The position numbers and the translations under genes are program-made. Of a stretch of DNA of 64,000 bases, positions 8,152 through 16,460 are shown piece after piece (within the stretch, counting starts at the first letter, position 1; each line of letters opens with the position of its first letter). The notes below the pieces were generated by a model. That model was not told the origin of the DNA, did not search any database, and saw only the letters and a program-made list of their open reading frames with translations. Source of the stretch: Suilimivivens sp964458255 (GTDB taxonomy: Bacteria; Bacillota; Clostridia; Lachnospirales; Lachnospiraceae); the NCBI GenBank assembly GCA_964458255.1, contig CAYWHY010000001.1, positions 1-64,000 of the forward strand. The letters run 5' to 3'.

Positions 8152-9593
8152 GGCAGGAAGTATTCCGTATGGAACGCGTTACCTACGTGGAAAAGGGAAT
8201 TACCCGGCTTGAAGATTTCAATCTTCAGATTTATAAAGGGGAAATTATGGGTTTTGTTCCGATAAACGGACAGGGACTGCCGGCATTTTTAAAGCTTTTG
8301 CAGATGAACATGCCACTAAATGACGGCTTTATTTACTATGGGGAAAAGCTGATTAATTCATGGGAAGATGCAAAGAGAGATTATAATAAAATCAATATTG
8401 TACAGGGCAGAAGCTGTCTGGTAGAGGGAATGACCGTAGCAGATAATGTTTTCGTCTTAAGACAGGGATTTAAACAGAATATTATAAGACCCTCTCTTTT
8501 CAGAAAGCAGCTTGCCCCCCTTTTTCAGGAATTAGAGCTTGATATCTCGGCGGATACATATGTGGAAAAGCTTTCCTACTTTGAGCGTATTGTGGTAGAA
8601 ATATTAAGAGCCGTTATTATGGGAAGCAAATTGATTGTGCTGGATGAAGTCAGTGCACTGATTAGTGAAACAGAGTTTCGCAGGCTCTACCATATTATGC
8701 AGGGCTATGCAGCAAGAGGTCTCTCTTTTCTTTACATCAGTACTAATTTTGAAGAAATACTTTTAAATTGTGACAGGGTGGCACTTTTTTCGTATGGAAG
8801 AATTCACAAGATAATTCAGGAAAAAGAAATGACTCCTGATGTATTAGCACGGTATACGGAGGAACATTATAAACCATTTCAAGAGCAATTGGTAAGCAGG
8901 AAGGAACCACAAACAGAACAGGATGTTGTTTTGGAATTGAGAGAAATTACCTGTGATACATTTAAAAACCTGAGTTTTAAGGTGCATAGAGGTGAATGTA
9001 TTGTAGTTCACAGCTTTGACCATCTTGTGTTTCGAAGCCTGACGAAATGGCTGATGGGAGAGCTCGAGTTACAAAAAGGTGAAGTGTTTCTTTATGGGAA
9101 GCCGGTTCGGATATTAAATACACGGGATATTGCGGTAATACAGGAGCAGCCTACGCAAAGCATGATTTTTTATGAGATGGACTATATGTCCAATATCAGT
9201 TTTGGACTATTCAGAAGACTGGGACATATGGAGAATCTTGACAGAATTGCAGAAAGTATCAGGATGGAATACGGTCCTGTTTTGGGTGAAGATGTATTTT
9301 CCATGCATATGGAGGATTTGACGGAGAAACAGAAGTATCAGCTTGTATATACGCGAATTTTATTGCAAAGACCAAAAGTGGTTTTTTGTATACAACCCTT
9401 TAAATGGGTTGATTTGCCTCACAGAGCGTTTGTCGGGGAATTGATTGATATGTTGATTTGCAGAGGTATAGCGGTAATTATTCTGGTGGCAAATCTGTCG
9501 GGTACGATATTGCCTGCCAAGCGACTGATACGTATCAGTCATAAGGGAACGGCAATGGAAATTTTGCAGGAAGAAATTGAAACAGACAAATAA
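8148..9593 (+). CDS. RbsA-like double pseudoATPase (both nucleotide-binding sites degenerate)
   Basis: The 481-residue protein aligns end to end with RbsA/MglA ATPases but has lost catalytic residues in both halves. In half one, the Walker A position reads PINGQGLPA (residues 38-46), without the Lys and Ser/Thr; the ABC signature region is LSYFERIVVEIL; the H-loop reads YISTNFEE, with Thr in place of His; only the Walker B remnant VLDEVSALIS survives. In half two, the P-loop region reads GECIVVHSFDHLVF and the Walker B region reads VVFCIQPFKWVD, with neither Asp nor Glu. The reading frame is intact and full length, so it is a maintained protein and not a decayed gene. The ATGA overlap with the kinase gene suggests a signalling partner or adaptor to the transporter. 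Function is inference. Confidence 0.85.
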   Translation: MRQEVFRMERVTYVEKGITRLEDFNLQIYKGEIMGFVPINGQGLPAFLKLLQMNMPLNDGFIYYGEKLINSWEDAKRDYNKINIVQGRSCLVEGMTVADNVFVLRQGFKQNIIRPSLFRKQLAPLFQELELDISADTYVEKLSYFERIVVEILRAVIMGSKLIVLDEVSALISETEFRRLYHIMQGYAARGLSFLYISTNFEEILLNCDRVALFSYGRIHKIIQEKEMTPDVLARYTEEHYKPFQEQLVSRKEPQTEQDVVLELREITCDTFKNLSFKVHRGECIVVHSFDHLVFRSLTKWLMGELELQKGEVFLYGKPVRILNTRDIAVIQEQPTQSMIFYEMDYMSNISFGLFRRLGHMENLDRIAESIRMEYGPVLGEDVFSMHMEDLTEKQKYQLVYTRILLQRPKVVFCIQPFKWVDLPHRAFVGELIDMLICRGIAVIILVANLSGTILPAKRLIRISHKGTAMEILQEEIETDK

Positions 9594-9611
9594 GAAAAAT
9601 AAAAATAGAAT

Positions 9612-9623
9612 CTGTTATAACAG
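9612..9623. promoter_or_regulatory. Perfect 12-bp palindrome before the kinase ribosome site
   Basis: CTGTTATAACAG is a perfect palindrome that ends at the GGAGGG ribosome site of the PfkB gene. It could be an operator or, in RNA, a small hairpin affecting initiation. No second copy was noticed near the other promoters. Confidence 0.35.
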
Positions 9624-9635
9624 GAGGGAAATAAA

Positions 9636-10607
9636 ATGGAAACAAAAAAGTATGATGTACTGGCACTGGGGGAACTGTTGATTGATTTTACGGAAAATGC
9701 TGTGAGCAGTCAGGGAAATCCTATGTTTGAAGCAAATCCGGGCGGAGCACCCTGTAATGTGCTTGCTATGCTGAACAAACTCGGAAAAAAAACAGGCTTC
9801 ATAGGAAAAGTAGGACAGGATCAGTTCGGTATAATGCTTAAAAAGACGTTGGACGAACTCGGTATTGGGACAGAAAGTCTGTATATGGACCAAGAGGTTC
9901 GTACCACACTTGCGTTTGTACATACCGCAGAGGATGGAGACAGAGATTTTGCATTTTACAGAAATCCGGGAGCAGACATGATGCTTACTTCGTCCGAAGT
10001 AAAGGAAGAACTGGTTAAGGATACACAGATTTTTCATTTCGGAACTCTTTCCATGACACATGAAGGGGTACGTGAGGCAACTAAAAAGGGACTTCGGATT
10101 GCAAAAGAAAACGGTATCCTTATTTCCTTTGACCCTAACTTAAGACCGCCTCTTTGGAAGAGCCTGGATGATGCCAAAGAACAGATTTTGTTCGGGCTGA
10201 CCCAGTGTGATATTTTAAAAATTTCAGATGATGAAGTATTATTTGTAACAGGCTGTGACAGCGTTGAAGAAGGAGCAAAGCTTCTTAAAGAAAAATACGG
10301 TAATATCAAGCTTTTGTTGGCAACTCTCGGAAAAGAAGGCAGTATGGCTTTTTATAACGACAAAAAGGTAAAGGCAGCTCCGTTCTTAAATCCTGATACC
10401 ATTGAGACAACCGGAGCGGGAGATACGTTCTGTGCCTGCATTTTAAACTATGTGCTTGAACATGGAATGGAAGATTTATCAGAAGATAACTTGAAAGAAA
10501 TGCTGACATTTGCTAACGGAGCCTCCAGTCTGATTACCACGAGACGTGGCGCGTTAAAGGTAATGCCTGAAAAGAAAGAAGTAGAAGAGTATATTTCCGC
10601 TAAATAA
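9636..10607 (+). CDS. PfkB-family sugar kinase, fructokinase-like
   Basis: The 323-residue ribokinase-fold protein has the N-terminal PfkB signature around GGAPCNVLAMLNKLG and the C-terminal signature TTGAGDTFCA, with the catalytic base at Asp263. The N-terminal motif GELLIDFT and overall similarity favour fructokinase (ScrK-like), which makes fructose 6-phosphate from fructose with ATP. In this locus it would act after the importer and the lyxose/mannose isomerase to trap the ketose as a phosphate. GGAGGG precedes the ATG. Other PfkB sugars, such as xylulose-like ketoses, cannot be excluded from sequence. Confidence 0.85.
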   Translation: METKKYDVLALGELLIDFTENAVSSQGNPMFEANPGGAPCNVLAMLNKLGKKTGFIGKVGQDQFGIMLKKTLDELGIGTESLYMDQEVRTTLAFVHTAEDGDRDFAFYRNPGADMMLTSSEVKEELVKDTQIFHFGTLSMTHEGVREATKKGLRIAKENGILISFDPNLRPPLWKSLDDAKEQILFGLTQCDILKISDDEVLFVTGCDSVEEGAKLLKEKYGNIKLLLATLGKEGSMAFYNDKKVKAAPFLNPDTIETTGAGDTFCACILNYVLEHGMEDLSEDNLKEMLTFANGASSLITTRRGALKVMPEKKEVEEYISAK

Positions 10608-10625
10608 AAGAAGGAAAAAGAAAGG

Positions 10626-11060
10626 ATGGACAGATCTATGGAAAATTTGGAAAAACTTGTTGAAGTATTGGATTATACAGGAGAAGAATATCAGCCTGTT
10701 TTGGGTTTCAGAGACTGGAGAGTGGCAATTTTGAATTATGCAGACTCCATGTTGCCTGAAAATATCAAGGACTTTACCAAGCATTGCTATACAGATGAAG
10801 TATTTGTTGCGTTAAAAGGAAAGTGTATTTTGTTCCTTGCAGAGGATGAAACGTTAGAGAAAATTCATGCCGTTGAGTTAGAGCCTTACAAGGTTTATAA
10901 CGTAAAGCAGGGGATTTATCACAATCATACTCTTTCAAAAGATGCAAAGGTCCTTATTGTAGAGTCTGACGATACATGTGAAGACAATTCACCGACTGTA
11001 CCGACTCATGCAGACGTGAATCGCAGACTGATTGAAATGACAAAAGAAATTAACAAATGA
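10626..11060 (+). CDS. Small cupin-fold protein of unknown function
   Basis: The 144-residue protein has a single cupin-like core: a first motif HCYTDEVFVALKGK and a second around GIYHNHTLSKDAKVLIVE, giving the usual pattern of His, Glu, Gly and His. No full set of cupin metal ligands can be confirmed, and the protein might bind a sugar without catalysis. It follows the sugar kinase by 18 bp and overlaps the ATP-grasp gene by ATGA, so it is part of the same transcript. The start could also be ATG 10638; 10626 is chosen because the GAAGGAA ribosome site is better spaced from it. I do not recognise a specific family. Confidence 0.6.
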   Translation: MDRSMENLEKLVEVLDYTGEEYQPVLGFRDWRVAILNYADSMLPENIKDFTKHCYTDEVFVALKGKCILFLAEDETLEKIHAVELEPYKVYNVKQGIYHNHTLSKDAKVLIVESDDTCEDNSPTVPTHADVNRRLIEMTKEINK

Positions 11061-12241
11061 AAGCAGTAATCATCGGTGCCGGTACAGAGGCACTTCACAC
11101 AATTCAAAAAGCACATGAATATGGCCTTACAGTGGCAGCTCTTGACGGAAATCCGGATGCGGAGGGCCTTAAGGCTGCCGATAAGGCGTTGGTGGTAGAT
11201 ATATCGAAGGAGCAGGAAACAATAGAAGCAGTCAGAAAAGAACAGCCGGACTTTGTCCTTACGGTTCCGATTGGCAGATATTTAACTACCATAGGAGCGG
11301 TAAATGATGCACTTCATCTTCCGGGAATCAGCCGTAAGATGGCAACTCTCTGTACTGATAAGTATCTGTTTCATCAAACATTACAGGAACAGGGACTGCG
11401 CAAAGTGCATTGTTACAGTGTAGGTGCAGAAGAAACGTTAATGAGCGACATTTTAGCAGAAGAGTTGTTGTTGAATTTTCCGGCAATTCTAAAGCCCAGA
11501 TTTGGTTCCGGTAGCCGTGGAATTCACATGATAACCGACACAGAACAGTTGCAGGCAGCGTTAGAGGCGGTGCAGGGTGAGCCATATGTATTGGAAGAAT
11601 GTGTGGCCGGAGACGAATACGGTGTGGATGGTGCGGTAATACAGGGGAAGTTTTACATGGTGCTTCTTCGGTATAAAGAAAATACGCCGCCGCCGGCAAG
11701 ACAGGCGGTGGGCTATTTTTCGGTGCAGCCGACCGACCCATTTTGGAGTAAAGTGCAGAAATACATGAAAGAAGCTGTGGCTTGTCTGGGCCTTTCGGAA
11801 TGTCTTTTGCATGCTGATATCATAAGAAGTGAAGATGGTCCCTTTTTGATTGAACTTTCGGCAAGACCGTCAGGTCATAATCTGCATAATCTTTTTACGC
11901 CGCTTTGTACGGGAATTGATATGGCAGAAGAATATATCAAATACCGGATGGGAAAAGAGTATTCGTTTGTACCAAAAGAGACCAAAAGTCTGATGATACA
12001 TTATTTTGATATGCAGGGTGAGATCTGTCATGTGCCCATACGGGAAGAGATTGAAGAACTGTTAAAAGAACATCTTCTGCTTCGGTGGGAATGTCACATG
12101 AAAGAAGGCGAGAAATTACAGCCGGTGTCTGACGGCCATTCCGTGATGGGACGGGGATTTTTTATTTTGAAAGGTAATGATCAGGATGCATGGGCAAAGC
12201 AGGCAAAAGAAATCAAAAGTCTGTTTTTAAAGAATGATTAA
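11057..12241 (+). CDS. ATP-grasp family ligase
   Basis: The 394-residue protein has an N-terminal Rossmann-like pre-ATP-grasp domain (AVIIGAGTEALHTIQKA) and an ATP-grasp core with ILKPRFGSGSRG (substituting for the glycine-rich loop), YVLEECVAGDEYGVDG and the metal site FLIELSARPSG. Such enzymes join a carboxylate to an amine or thiol through an acyl phosphate. The substrate is unknown. The gene overlaps the cupin gene upstream and converges on the pseG-like gene with a 15-bp overlap of coding ends. A second, different ATP-grasp gene lies at 39737, also near a decarboxylase-fold gene. Confidence 0.8.
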   Translation: MKAVIIGAGTEALHTIQKAHEYGLTVAALDGNPDAEGLKAADKALVVDISKEQETIEAVRKEQPDFVLTVPIGRYLTTIGAVNDALHLPGISRKMATLCTDKYLFHQTLQEQGLRKVHCYSVGAEETLMSDILAEELLLNFPAILKPRFGSGSRGIHMITDTEQLQAALEAVQGEPYVLEECVAGDEYGVDGAVIQGKFYMVLLRYKENTPPPARQAVGYFSVQPTDPFWSKVQKYMKEAVACLGLSECLLHADIIRSEDGPFLIELSARPSGHNLHNLFTPLCTGIDMAEEYIKYRMGKEYSFVPKETKSLMIHYFDMQGEICHVPIREEIEELLKEHLLLRWECHMKEGEKLQPVSDGHSVMGRGFFILKGNDQDAWAKQAKEIKSLFLKND

Positions 12242-13351
12242 TGCATCGGCAATTTTGGCAGAACCGTTTCCGGTTACCAGTCTGTGCATGGTTTCATGTG
12301 CAGACTTTCTTTTTAATACATTTTCTGACATTTCTGTCACAAAATTCACAATATTGGTAAGGACGCTGTCATAGTCAGAGCGTATATCTCCTGCATAAGG
12401 AATAACGTTTTCCTTATCAAATGCACTTGCAGAAATAAGCTGATTGTCTGCCATCGTATAGCTGACAGTGGGAATTCCCAGAGCACAGAGCTCATACAGG
12501 GTAGTTCCGGCAGCGGATACGGCAAGGCCGCAGGCTTCCATAAGCGAAGCCATGTCTGATACATTTCCGTGGAGAATGACATTTGGATTTGTGTCAGCAA
12601 GTAAAAGCAGCTGTTCTTTGTCACTGTTTAATTTTCCCACTACCACATGAAAAGTAAAAGGTAATTCTTTGGCAGTTTCTAAAAAACGGAGACAGAAATG
12701 ATATGGATCGCTGCCGCCGGTTGTTACAAGAATATCTGACACTTTTTCTGTTATGGATATGGAACGGTTCTCAAACTGAGGACGCAGAGGTGTATAAGCA
12801 CCTCCCAGTAACAATTGTCCGGCGTTTTGATAAGCGTTTTGATAATCGGGTAAAGAATCACCCGGGATAATATCATAGTTAATTAGCAGATTTACGGAAT
12901 AATCAAAAAGCTTCAAATCGTCTATGTATGCAGTTTTGATAACAGGATTTAAAGCAGATAAATAAGATTCCGTTACATAATAGGAATCCAGCAGGAAAAC
13001 AGCGTCGCTGATGACATGAGCGTCACTTGCAACAGCACCATTGTACTTCACTGTGTTTGAAGAACAGCCGGAAGTTTCCAAAAAAGCAAGAAGCTCCGGC
13101 AATTCTTTCTCAAGATCATTGTAAGAGGCTGTTTGCAGGGTATGAACGGAAATGTTTTTTACCTCTTCTTTAGATAAATTTATAAAGGACACATCTTCAA
13201 GAAAGCCGTTTAAAAGGGAGAGGCTTTCGTTATCGGAAACAACAAAACAAACCTGCTTTTTGCGAAAAAGGCAGGCTTTGGCTATAGACAGGCATCTTAT
13301 CAGATGACCGGTGGCAATATGGCTGTTGGCATCTGTTCTGATATAAATCAT
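12227..13351 (-). CDS. pseG: PseG-like UDP-sugar hydrolase of nonulosonic acid synthesis
   Basis: The 374-residue protein resembles PseG, a GT-B fold hydrolase that removes UDP from UDP-2,4-diacetamido-trideoxyhexose before the sugar is condensed with phosphoenolpyruvate. The N terminus has the family pattern IRTDANSHIATGHLIRC, which includes the conserved His, and the C-terminal half has TTGGSDP and SAAGTTLYELCALGIP, where nucleotide is bound. The start at 13351 overlaps the pseI stop (ATGA); the alternative ATG 13366 is less likely. It is the last gene of the reverse operon and its 3' end overlaps the convergent ATP-grasp gene by 15 bp. A legionaminic LegG role is possible. Confidence 0.75.
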   Translation of the reverse strand: MIYIRTDANSHIATGHLIRCLSIAKACLFRKKQVCFVVSDNESLSLLNGFLEDVSFINLSKEEVKNISVHTLQTASYNDLEKELPELLAFLETSGCSSNTVKYNGAVASDAHVISDAVFLLDSYYVTESYLSALNPVIKTAYIDDLKLFDYSVNLLINYDIIPGDSLPDYQNAYQNAGQLLLGGAYTPLRPQFENRSISITEKVSDILVTTGGSDPYHFCLRFLETAKELPFTFHVVVGKLNSDKEQLLLLADTNPNVILHGNVSDMASLMEACGLAVSAAGTTLYELCALGIPTVSYTMADNQLISASAFDKENVIPYAGDIRSDYDSVLTNIVNFVTEMSENVLKRKSAHETMHRLVTGNGSAKIADALIIL

Positions 13352-14400
13352 TCCATTAGTTCCCATGCAAGAGGTGTTCCTTTCTTAAGGAAATGTTTTG
13401 CTTTTTTACCAAGTACTTCTTCGTAGTACATTGTATGCAGACCGTTGCCCGGTCTGATGGAACGGATATTTTCGGGGGTGAGTACTTCGCCTGCCTGAAT
13501 ATCCTGTACAACAAATAAAGAGCGGGATCCCTCATGCTCTGATTTCTGTGTGTCAGTCAGCACATATTCACTGCTTCCCAATGCTTTTTCCAAAATACGG
13601 ATTTCCTTTACCATCTTTGCAAATTCTTCCGGTTCCATGGAAAAGGCACTGTCGGGACCGCCGTCTGTACGGCGTAAGGTCATATGTTTTTCTACCATCT
13701 TAGCTCCAAGGGGGATGGCTCCTGCGGAGACAATACTGCCCATGGTGTGATCGGAAATGCCGACAAGACAGTCATAGGTTTTGGCGAGCGTAGGAATCAT
13801 TCTCAAATTAACAGCTTCATAGGGTGTAGGATAAGAGGAAACACATTTTAGTAAAATGATATCTTCATTGCCTTCTTCCCGGCAGACGGAAAGAGCACGT
13901 TCAATATCATCGGGATAAGCAATTCCTGTGGCAAAAATCATAGGCTTATGAAGCTTTGCAATTTTTCGGATTAAGGGAATGTCATTGATTTCGTAGGAAG
14001 CAATCTTGTAAGCAGGAACCTTTATTTTTTCCAAAAAATCTACGGAAGTAAAATCAAAAGGAGAAGAAAAACATTCAAGCCCGAGCCTGTTTGCTTCTTC
14101 CATCAATTTGGGCTGCCATTCCCAAGGGGTGTAAGCTTCCTGATACAATTTATAAAGAGTGGTACCGTCCCAGATGGTACCCTCATTAATCTGAAAACAT
14201 TCGTCATCACAATCAATCGTAATGGTATCTGCGGTATAAGTCTGAAGCTTTACGGCATCGGCACCGGCGTCCCTGGCCGCATGAATGATTTCGACTGCAC
14301 GATGATAGTCCTGATTATGGTTGGCGGAAATTTCTGCCACAATAAAGGTGGGAGAAGTTTCGCTGATTGTTCTGCTTCCGATTTTAAATTCCTTGTTCAT
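13348..14400 (-). CDS. pseI: Pseudaminic acid synthase-like (NeuB family)
   Basis: The 350-residue protein is a NeuB-family aldolase that condenses a six-carbon diacetamido sugar with phosphoenolpyruvate. The TIM-barrel half has IVAEISANHNQDY, ADAVKLQTYT, FSSPFDFTSVDFLEK, KIASYEIND and GISDHTMGS; the C-terminal SAF (antifreeze-like) domain starts near residue 290. The segment WDGTTLYKLYQEAYTPWEW is the pattern of PseI more than of NeuB or LegI, so pseudaminic acid is the best guess. The gene sits between the decarboxylase-fold gene and pseG in the reverse operon. PseB, PseC and PseH functions are not in this operon. Confidence 0.85.
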   Translation of the reverse strand: MNKEFKIGSRTISETSPTFIVAEISANHNQDYHRAVEIIHAARDAGADAVKLQTYTADTITIDCDDECFQINEGTIWDGTTLYKLYQEAYTPWEWQPKLMEEANRLGLECFSSPFDFTSVDFLEKIKVPAYKIASYEINDIPLIRKIAKLHKPMIFATGIAYPDDIERALSVCREEGNEDIILLKCVSSYPTPYEAVNLRMIPTLAKTYDCLVGISDHTMGSIVSAGAIPLGAKMVEKHMTLRRTDGGPDSAFSMEPEEFAKMVKEIRILEKALGSSEYVLTDTQKSEHEGSRSLFVVQDIQAGEVLTPENIRSIRPGNGLHTMYYEEVLGKKAKHFLKKGTPLAWELME

Positions 14401-14425
14401 ATAGTGCTCATGCCTTTCTTAAAAG

Positions 14426-15625
14426 TTACCAATGATTTTTTTGTAAGTATTCGTCATTGGTCCATGCATCTCTTGCCGTAAAAAGGCTTCCGTCTTCTTT
14501 TTCAATGATAACTGCAGGGAAGTAGTGGATAAACAGTGGATTTAAACACATTGTATAACCGCCGGCGGTATCATAAACGATTTTATCTCCGGGAAGGAGT
14601 GCTTTGTCATCCGTGATTTCAAAAAGTCTGTCATATTCCATGCAGGTAGCTCCGCAAATCCACTGCGTTTTTTCAACGCATCTTGCGGAAGGATTATCTT
14701 TATATACAATGTGGTGCGGATAAACGTGTCTTGTTACCAGAGGATTTAAATTAACGCGGCTTCCGTTGGTAACAATAAATTTGCGGCCGCGGATATCCTT
14801 GCTATCCAAAACTTCAGTCTCAAATGTGGTGGCACGCGAAATAAGGGAAACACCGGGCTCCGCAATGAGAGTGGTTTTTGTTTTGTCAAAATAAGTGCAA
14901 AGCTCTTTGCAAATTTCCTTGAAATAATCCCGGTAGTCCGGCTTGTCCAAACGGCCGCCGAAATAACCGCCGCCCATGTCAATATAATCAAGGGAAAGGT
15001 CGTATTCCTTGGCAATTTTAACTGCCATTTGGGCAAGTGCACCATAGACCTGTACGGTTCTTGACTGTGTGGAGGAATGTAAATGCAGTCCGCCTACTTT
15101 TACGTTAGGAAGAGCATTCAGTCTGTCTATTACGGTTTTGAGGACTCCGTTTTCATAGCAATAACCGAAGCGCCCGCCTTCTTCTTCCACAAGCTGTTCA
15201 AAGGGGCAAAGGGCACCGATATCACAGTTTACCCGTACGCCCACGGAAAACTGCCTGTGGGGGTAGCACTTTGAGAGTTCCTCCATAAAAACAAGTTCCT
15301 CAGAAGAATCAAGATTGACATAGCCGCCTGCAACAAGAATGGTTTCAAATACTTTTTTATCTTTGATGGGGCCGTTGTAGATAATCTGATTTGATGCAAA
15401 ACCAAGGCGGTAAGCCAAGTCGTATTCCGTGGCGGAAACCACTTCCGCATAAAAGCCCTGACCTTTTAAATAGTTTAAAAGCCACGGCAGGGAGTTGGTT
15501 TTGACGGAATAGCCCATCACAAAATTTCCCCAGTTCTCAGAAAGAGAATTCCGAAGAAGATTGATATCATACAATAAATCTTTTTCCTTAATACGGTAAA
15601 AAGGGGTAGTAAGCTCGTTACTCAT
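14426..15625 (-). CDS. PLP-dependent decarboxylase-fold protein in the nonulosonate operon
   Basis: The 399-residue protein belongs to the fold-type III group of LysA, ornithine decarboxylase and BtrK. Visible are the PLP lysine motif GYSVKTNSLPW, the loop GLHLHSST, the PLP-phosphate motif DMGGGYFGG, the site CMEYDRLF with its Cys and Asp, and the C-terminal tyrosine region AGGYTMCLNPLF. These imply a working PLP enzyme acting on an amino acid or an amino acid on a carrier. The start at 15625 has GGAG upstream and overlaps the pseF stop; the longer reading from 15721 would run through pseF. It has a clear paralogue at 38533. Such a gene is not part of the known pseudaminic pathway. Confidence 0.8.
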   Translation of the reverse strand: MSNELTTPFYRIKEKDLLYDINLLRNSLSENWGNFVMGYSVKTNSLPWLLNYLKGQGFYAEVVSATEYDLAYRLGFASNQIIYNGPIKDKKVFETILVAGGYVNLDSSEELVFMEELSKCYPHRQFSVGVRVNCDIGALCPFEQLVEEEGGRFGYCYENGVLKTVIDRLNALPNVKVGGLHLHSSTQSRTVQVYGALAQMAVKIAKEYDLSLDYIDMGGGYFGGRLDKPDYRDYFKEICKELCTYFDKTKTTLIAEPGVSLISRATTFETEVLDSKDIRGRKFIVTNGSRVNLNPLVTRHVYPHHIVYKDNPSARCVEKTQWICGATCMEYDRLFEITDDKALLPGDKIVYDTAGGYTMCLNPLFIHYFPAVIIEKEDGSLFTARDAWTNDEYLQKNHW

Positions 15626-16310
15626 ATTTAAAAAGTCTCCTGTATTTGATTTCGGCGAGTTCCCAATCCTCCGGAGTATCAATATCCTGTACTTCCATTT
15701 CGGACAAAATAAGAGGAACAAGATTTGTTACATCAGTGGTACCGGCAGCAAGGAATGGAGCTGTGCGACAGGCATAAAACTGACCGCAATCGTGGTAAAC
15801 CTTGGGAAGATCCTGGCTGCGGGTAGTGGCATGTTCGGGGAATTGCCGTTCTACAAGACCTGCATGGTTAATAATGAGTCCGCGTTGGGGCGGATAAGAA
15901 AACGGTACAACCGGCATCACGGAATCTGCTTTGGCAAGAAGCTCCATGGCAGCCCTAAGACGTTCGCCTGTTATAAAAGGAGCGGTGGGATAGATGCAGC
16001 AAAATGAATCAAATTCCTGCCCACGCTTTTGATACTCTAAAAGCACCTCCCTAATAACATCATCCGTGGAAGCATAATCGTTTGCAGTTTGCTCAGATCG
16101 CATAAAAGGAACACTTGCTCCGTTTGCCCGTGCAATGTCTGCAATTTTCTCGTCATCTGTAGAAACCATGATTTCATCAAACACACCGGACTTTTTTGCA
16201 GCTTCTATGGAATAACAAAGAATCGGTTTTCCGCAAAATTCTTTGATATTTTTTCCGGGGATTCGTTTACTGCCGCCTCTGGCAGTAATAATGGCAAGCC
16301 TTTTGCTCAT
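15618..16310 (-). CDS. pseF: CMP-nonulosonic acid cytidylyltransferase (PseF/NeuA-like)
   Basis: The 230-residue protein is a nucleotidyltransferase that activates the nonulosonate with CTP. It has the signature AIITARGGSKRIPGKNI at its N terminus, STDDEKIADIA, the hydroxyl-binding CCIYPTAPF and the end motif DIDTPEDWELAE typical of PseF and NeuA. The start is ATG 16310 with AAGGAG upstream; the longer reading from 16346 has no ribosome site. It is the first gene of the reverse operon pseF, decarboxylase, pseI, pseG. The sialyltransferase-like gene across the divergent promoter could use its CMP-sugar product. Confidence 0.85.
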   Translation of the reverse strand: MSKRLAIITARGGSKRIPGKNIKEFCGKPILCYSIEAAKKSGVFDEIMVSTDDEKIADIARANGASVPFMRSEQTANDYASTDDVIREVLLEYQKRGQEFDSFCCIYPTAPFITGERLRAAMELLAKADSVMPVVPFSYPPQRGLIINHAGLVERQFPEHATTRSQDLPKVYHDCGQFYACRTAPFLAAGTTDVTNLVPLILSEMEVQDIDTPEDWELAEIKYRRLFKYE

Positions 16311-16412
16311 ATCCGTACTCCTTAAAATGAGATTATATGACCGCATACTTGCAAACCCGCGCAGACGCGCATTTTTGTCTGCTTTTCAGAAGATTTGCTC
16401 GTTAACAGATAC

Positions 16413-16440
16413 ATTATACACCATTCTGCGTTGCAATCAA
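16413..16440 (-). promoter_or_regulatory. Promoter of the reverse pse operon
   Basis: On the reverse strand TTGATT (16435-16440) and TATAAT (16413-16418) are 16 bp apart, about 100 bp before pseF. Its -35 box overlaps that of the forward promoter by two bases. Confidence 0.65.
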
Positions 16441-16460
16441 ACAAAAATCTATGATATAAT
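16431..16460 (+). promoter_or_regulatory. Promoter of the forward glycan genes
   Basis: TTGCAA (16431-16436) and TATAAT (16455-16460) are 18 bp apart. Transcription should begin near 16467, inside the left arm of the long hairpin. Confidence 0.65.

Noticed and set aside
8148..9593. Calling the RbsA-like gene a pseudogene
   Set aside because: The frame is intact and full length, with a translationally coupled start. Loss is confined to catalytic motifs, so it was kept as a functional coding gene.
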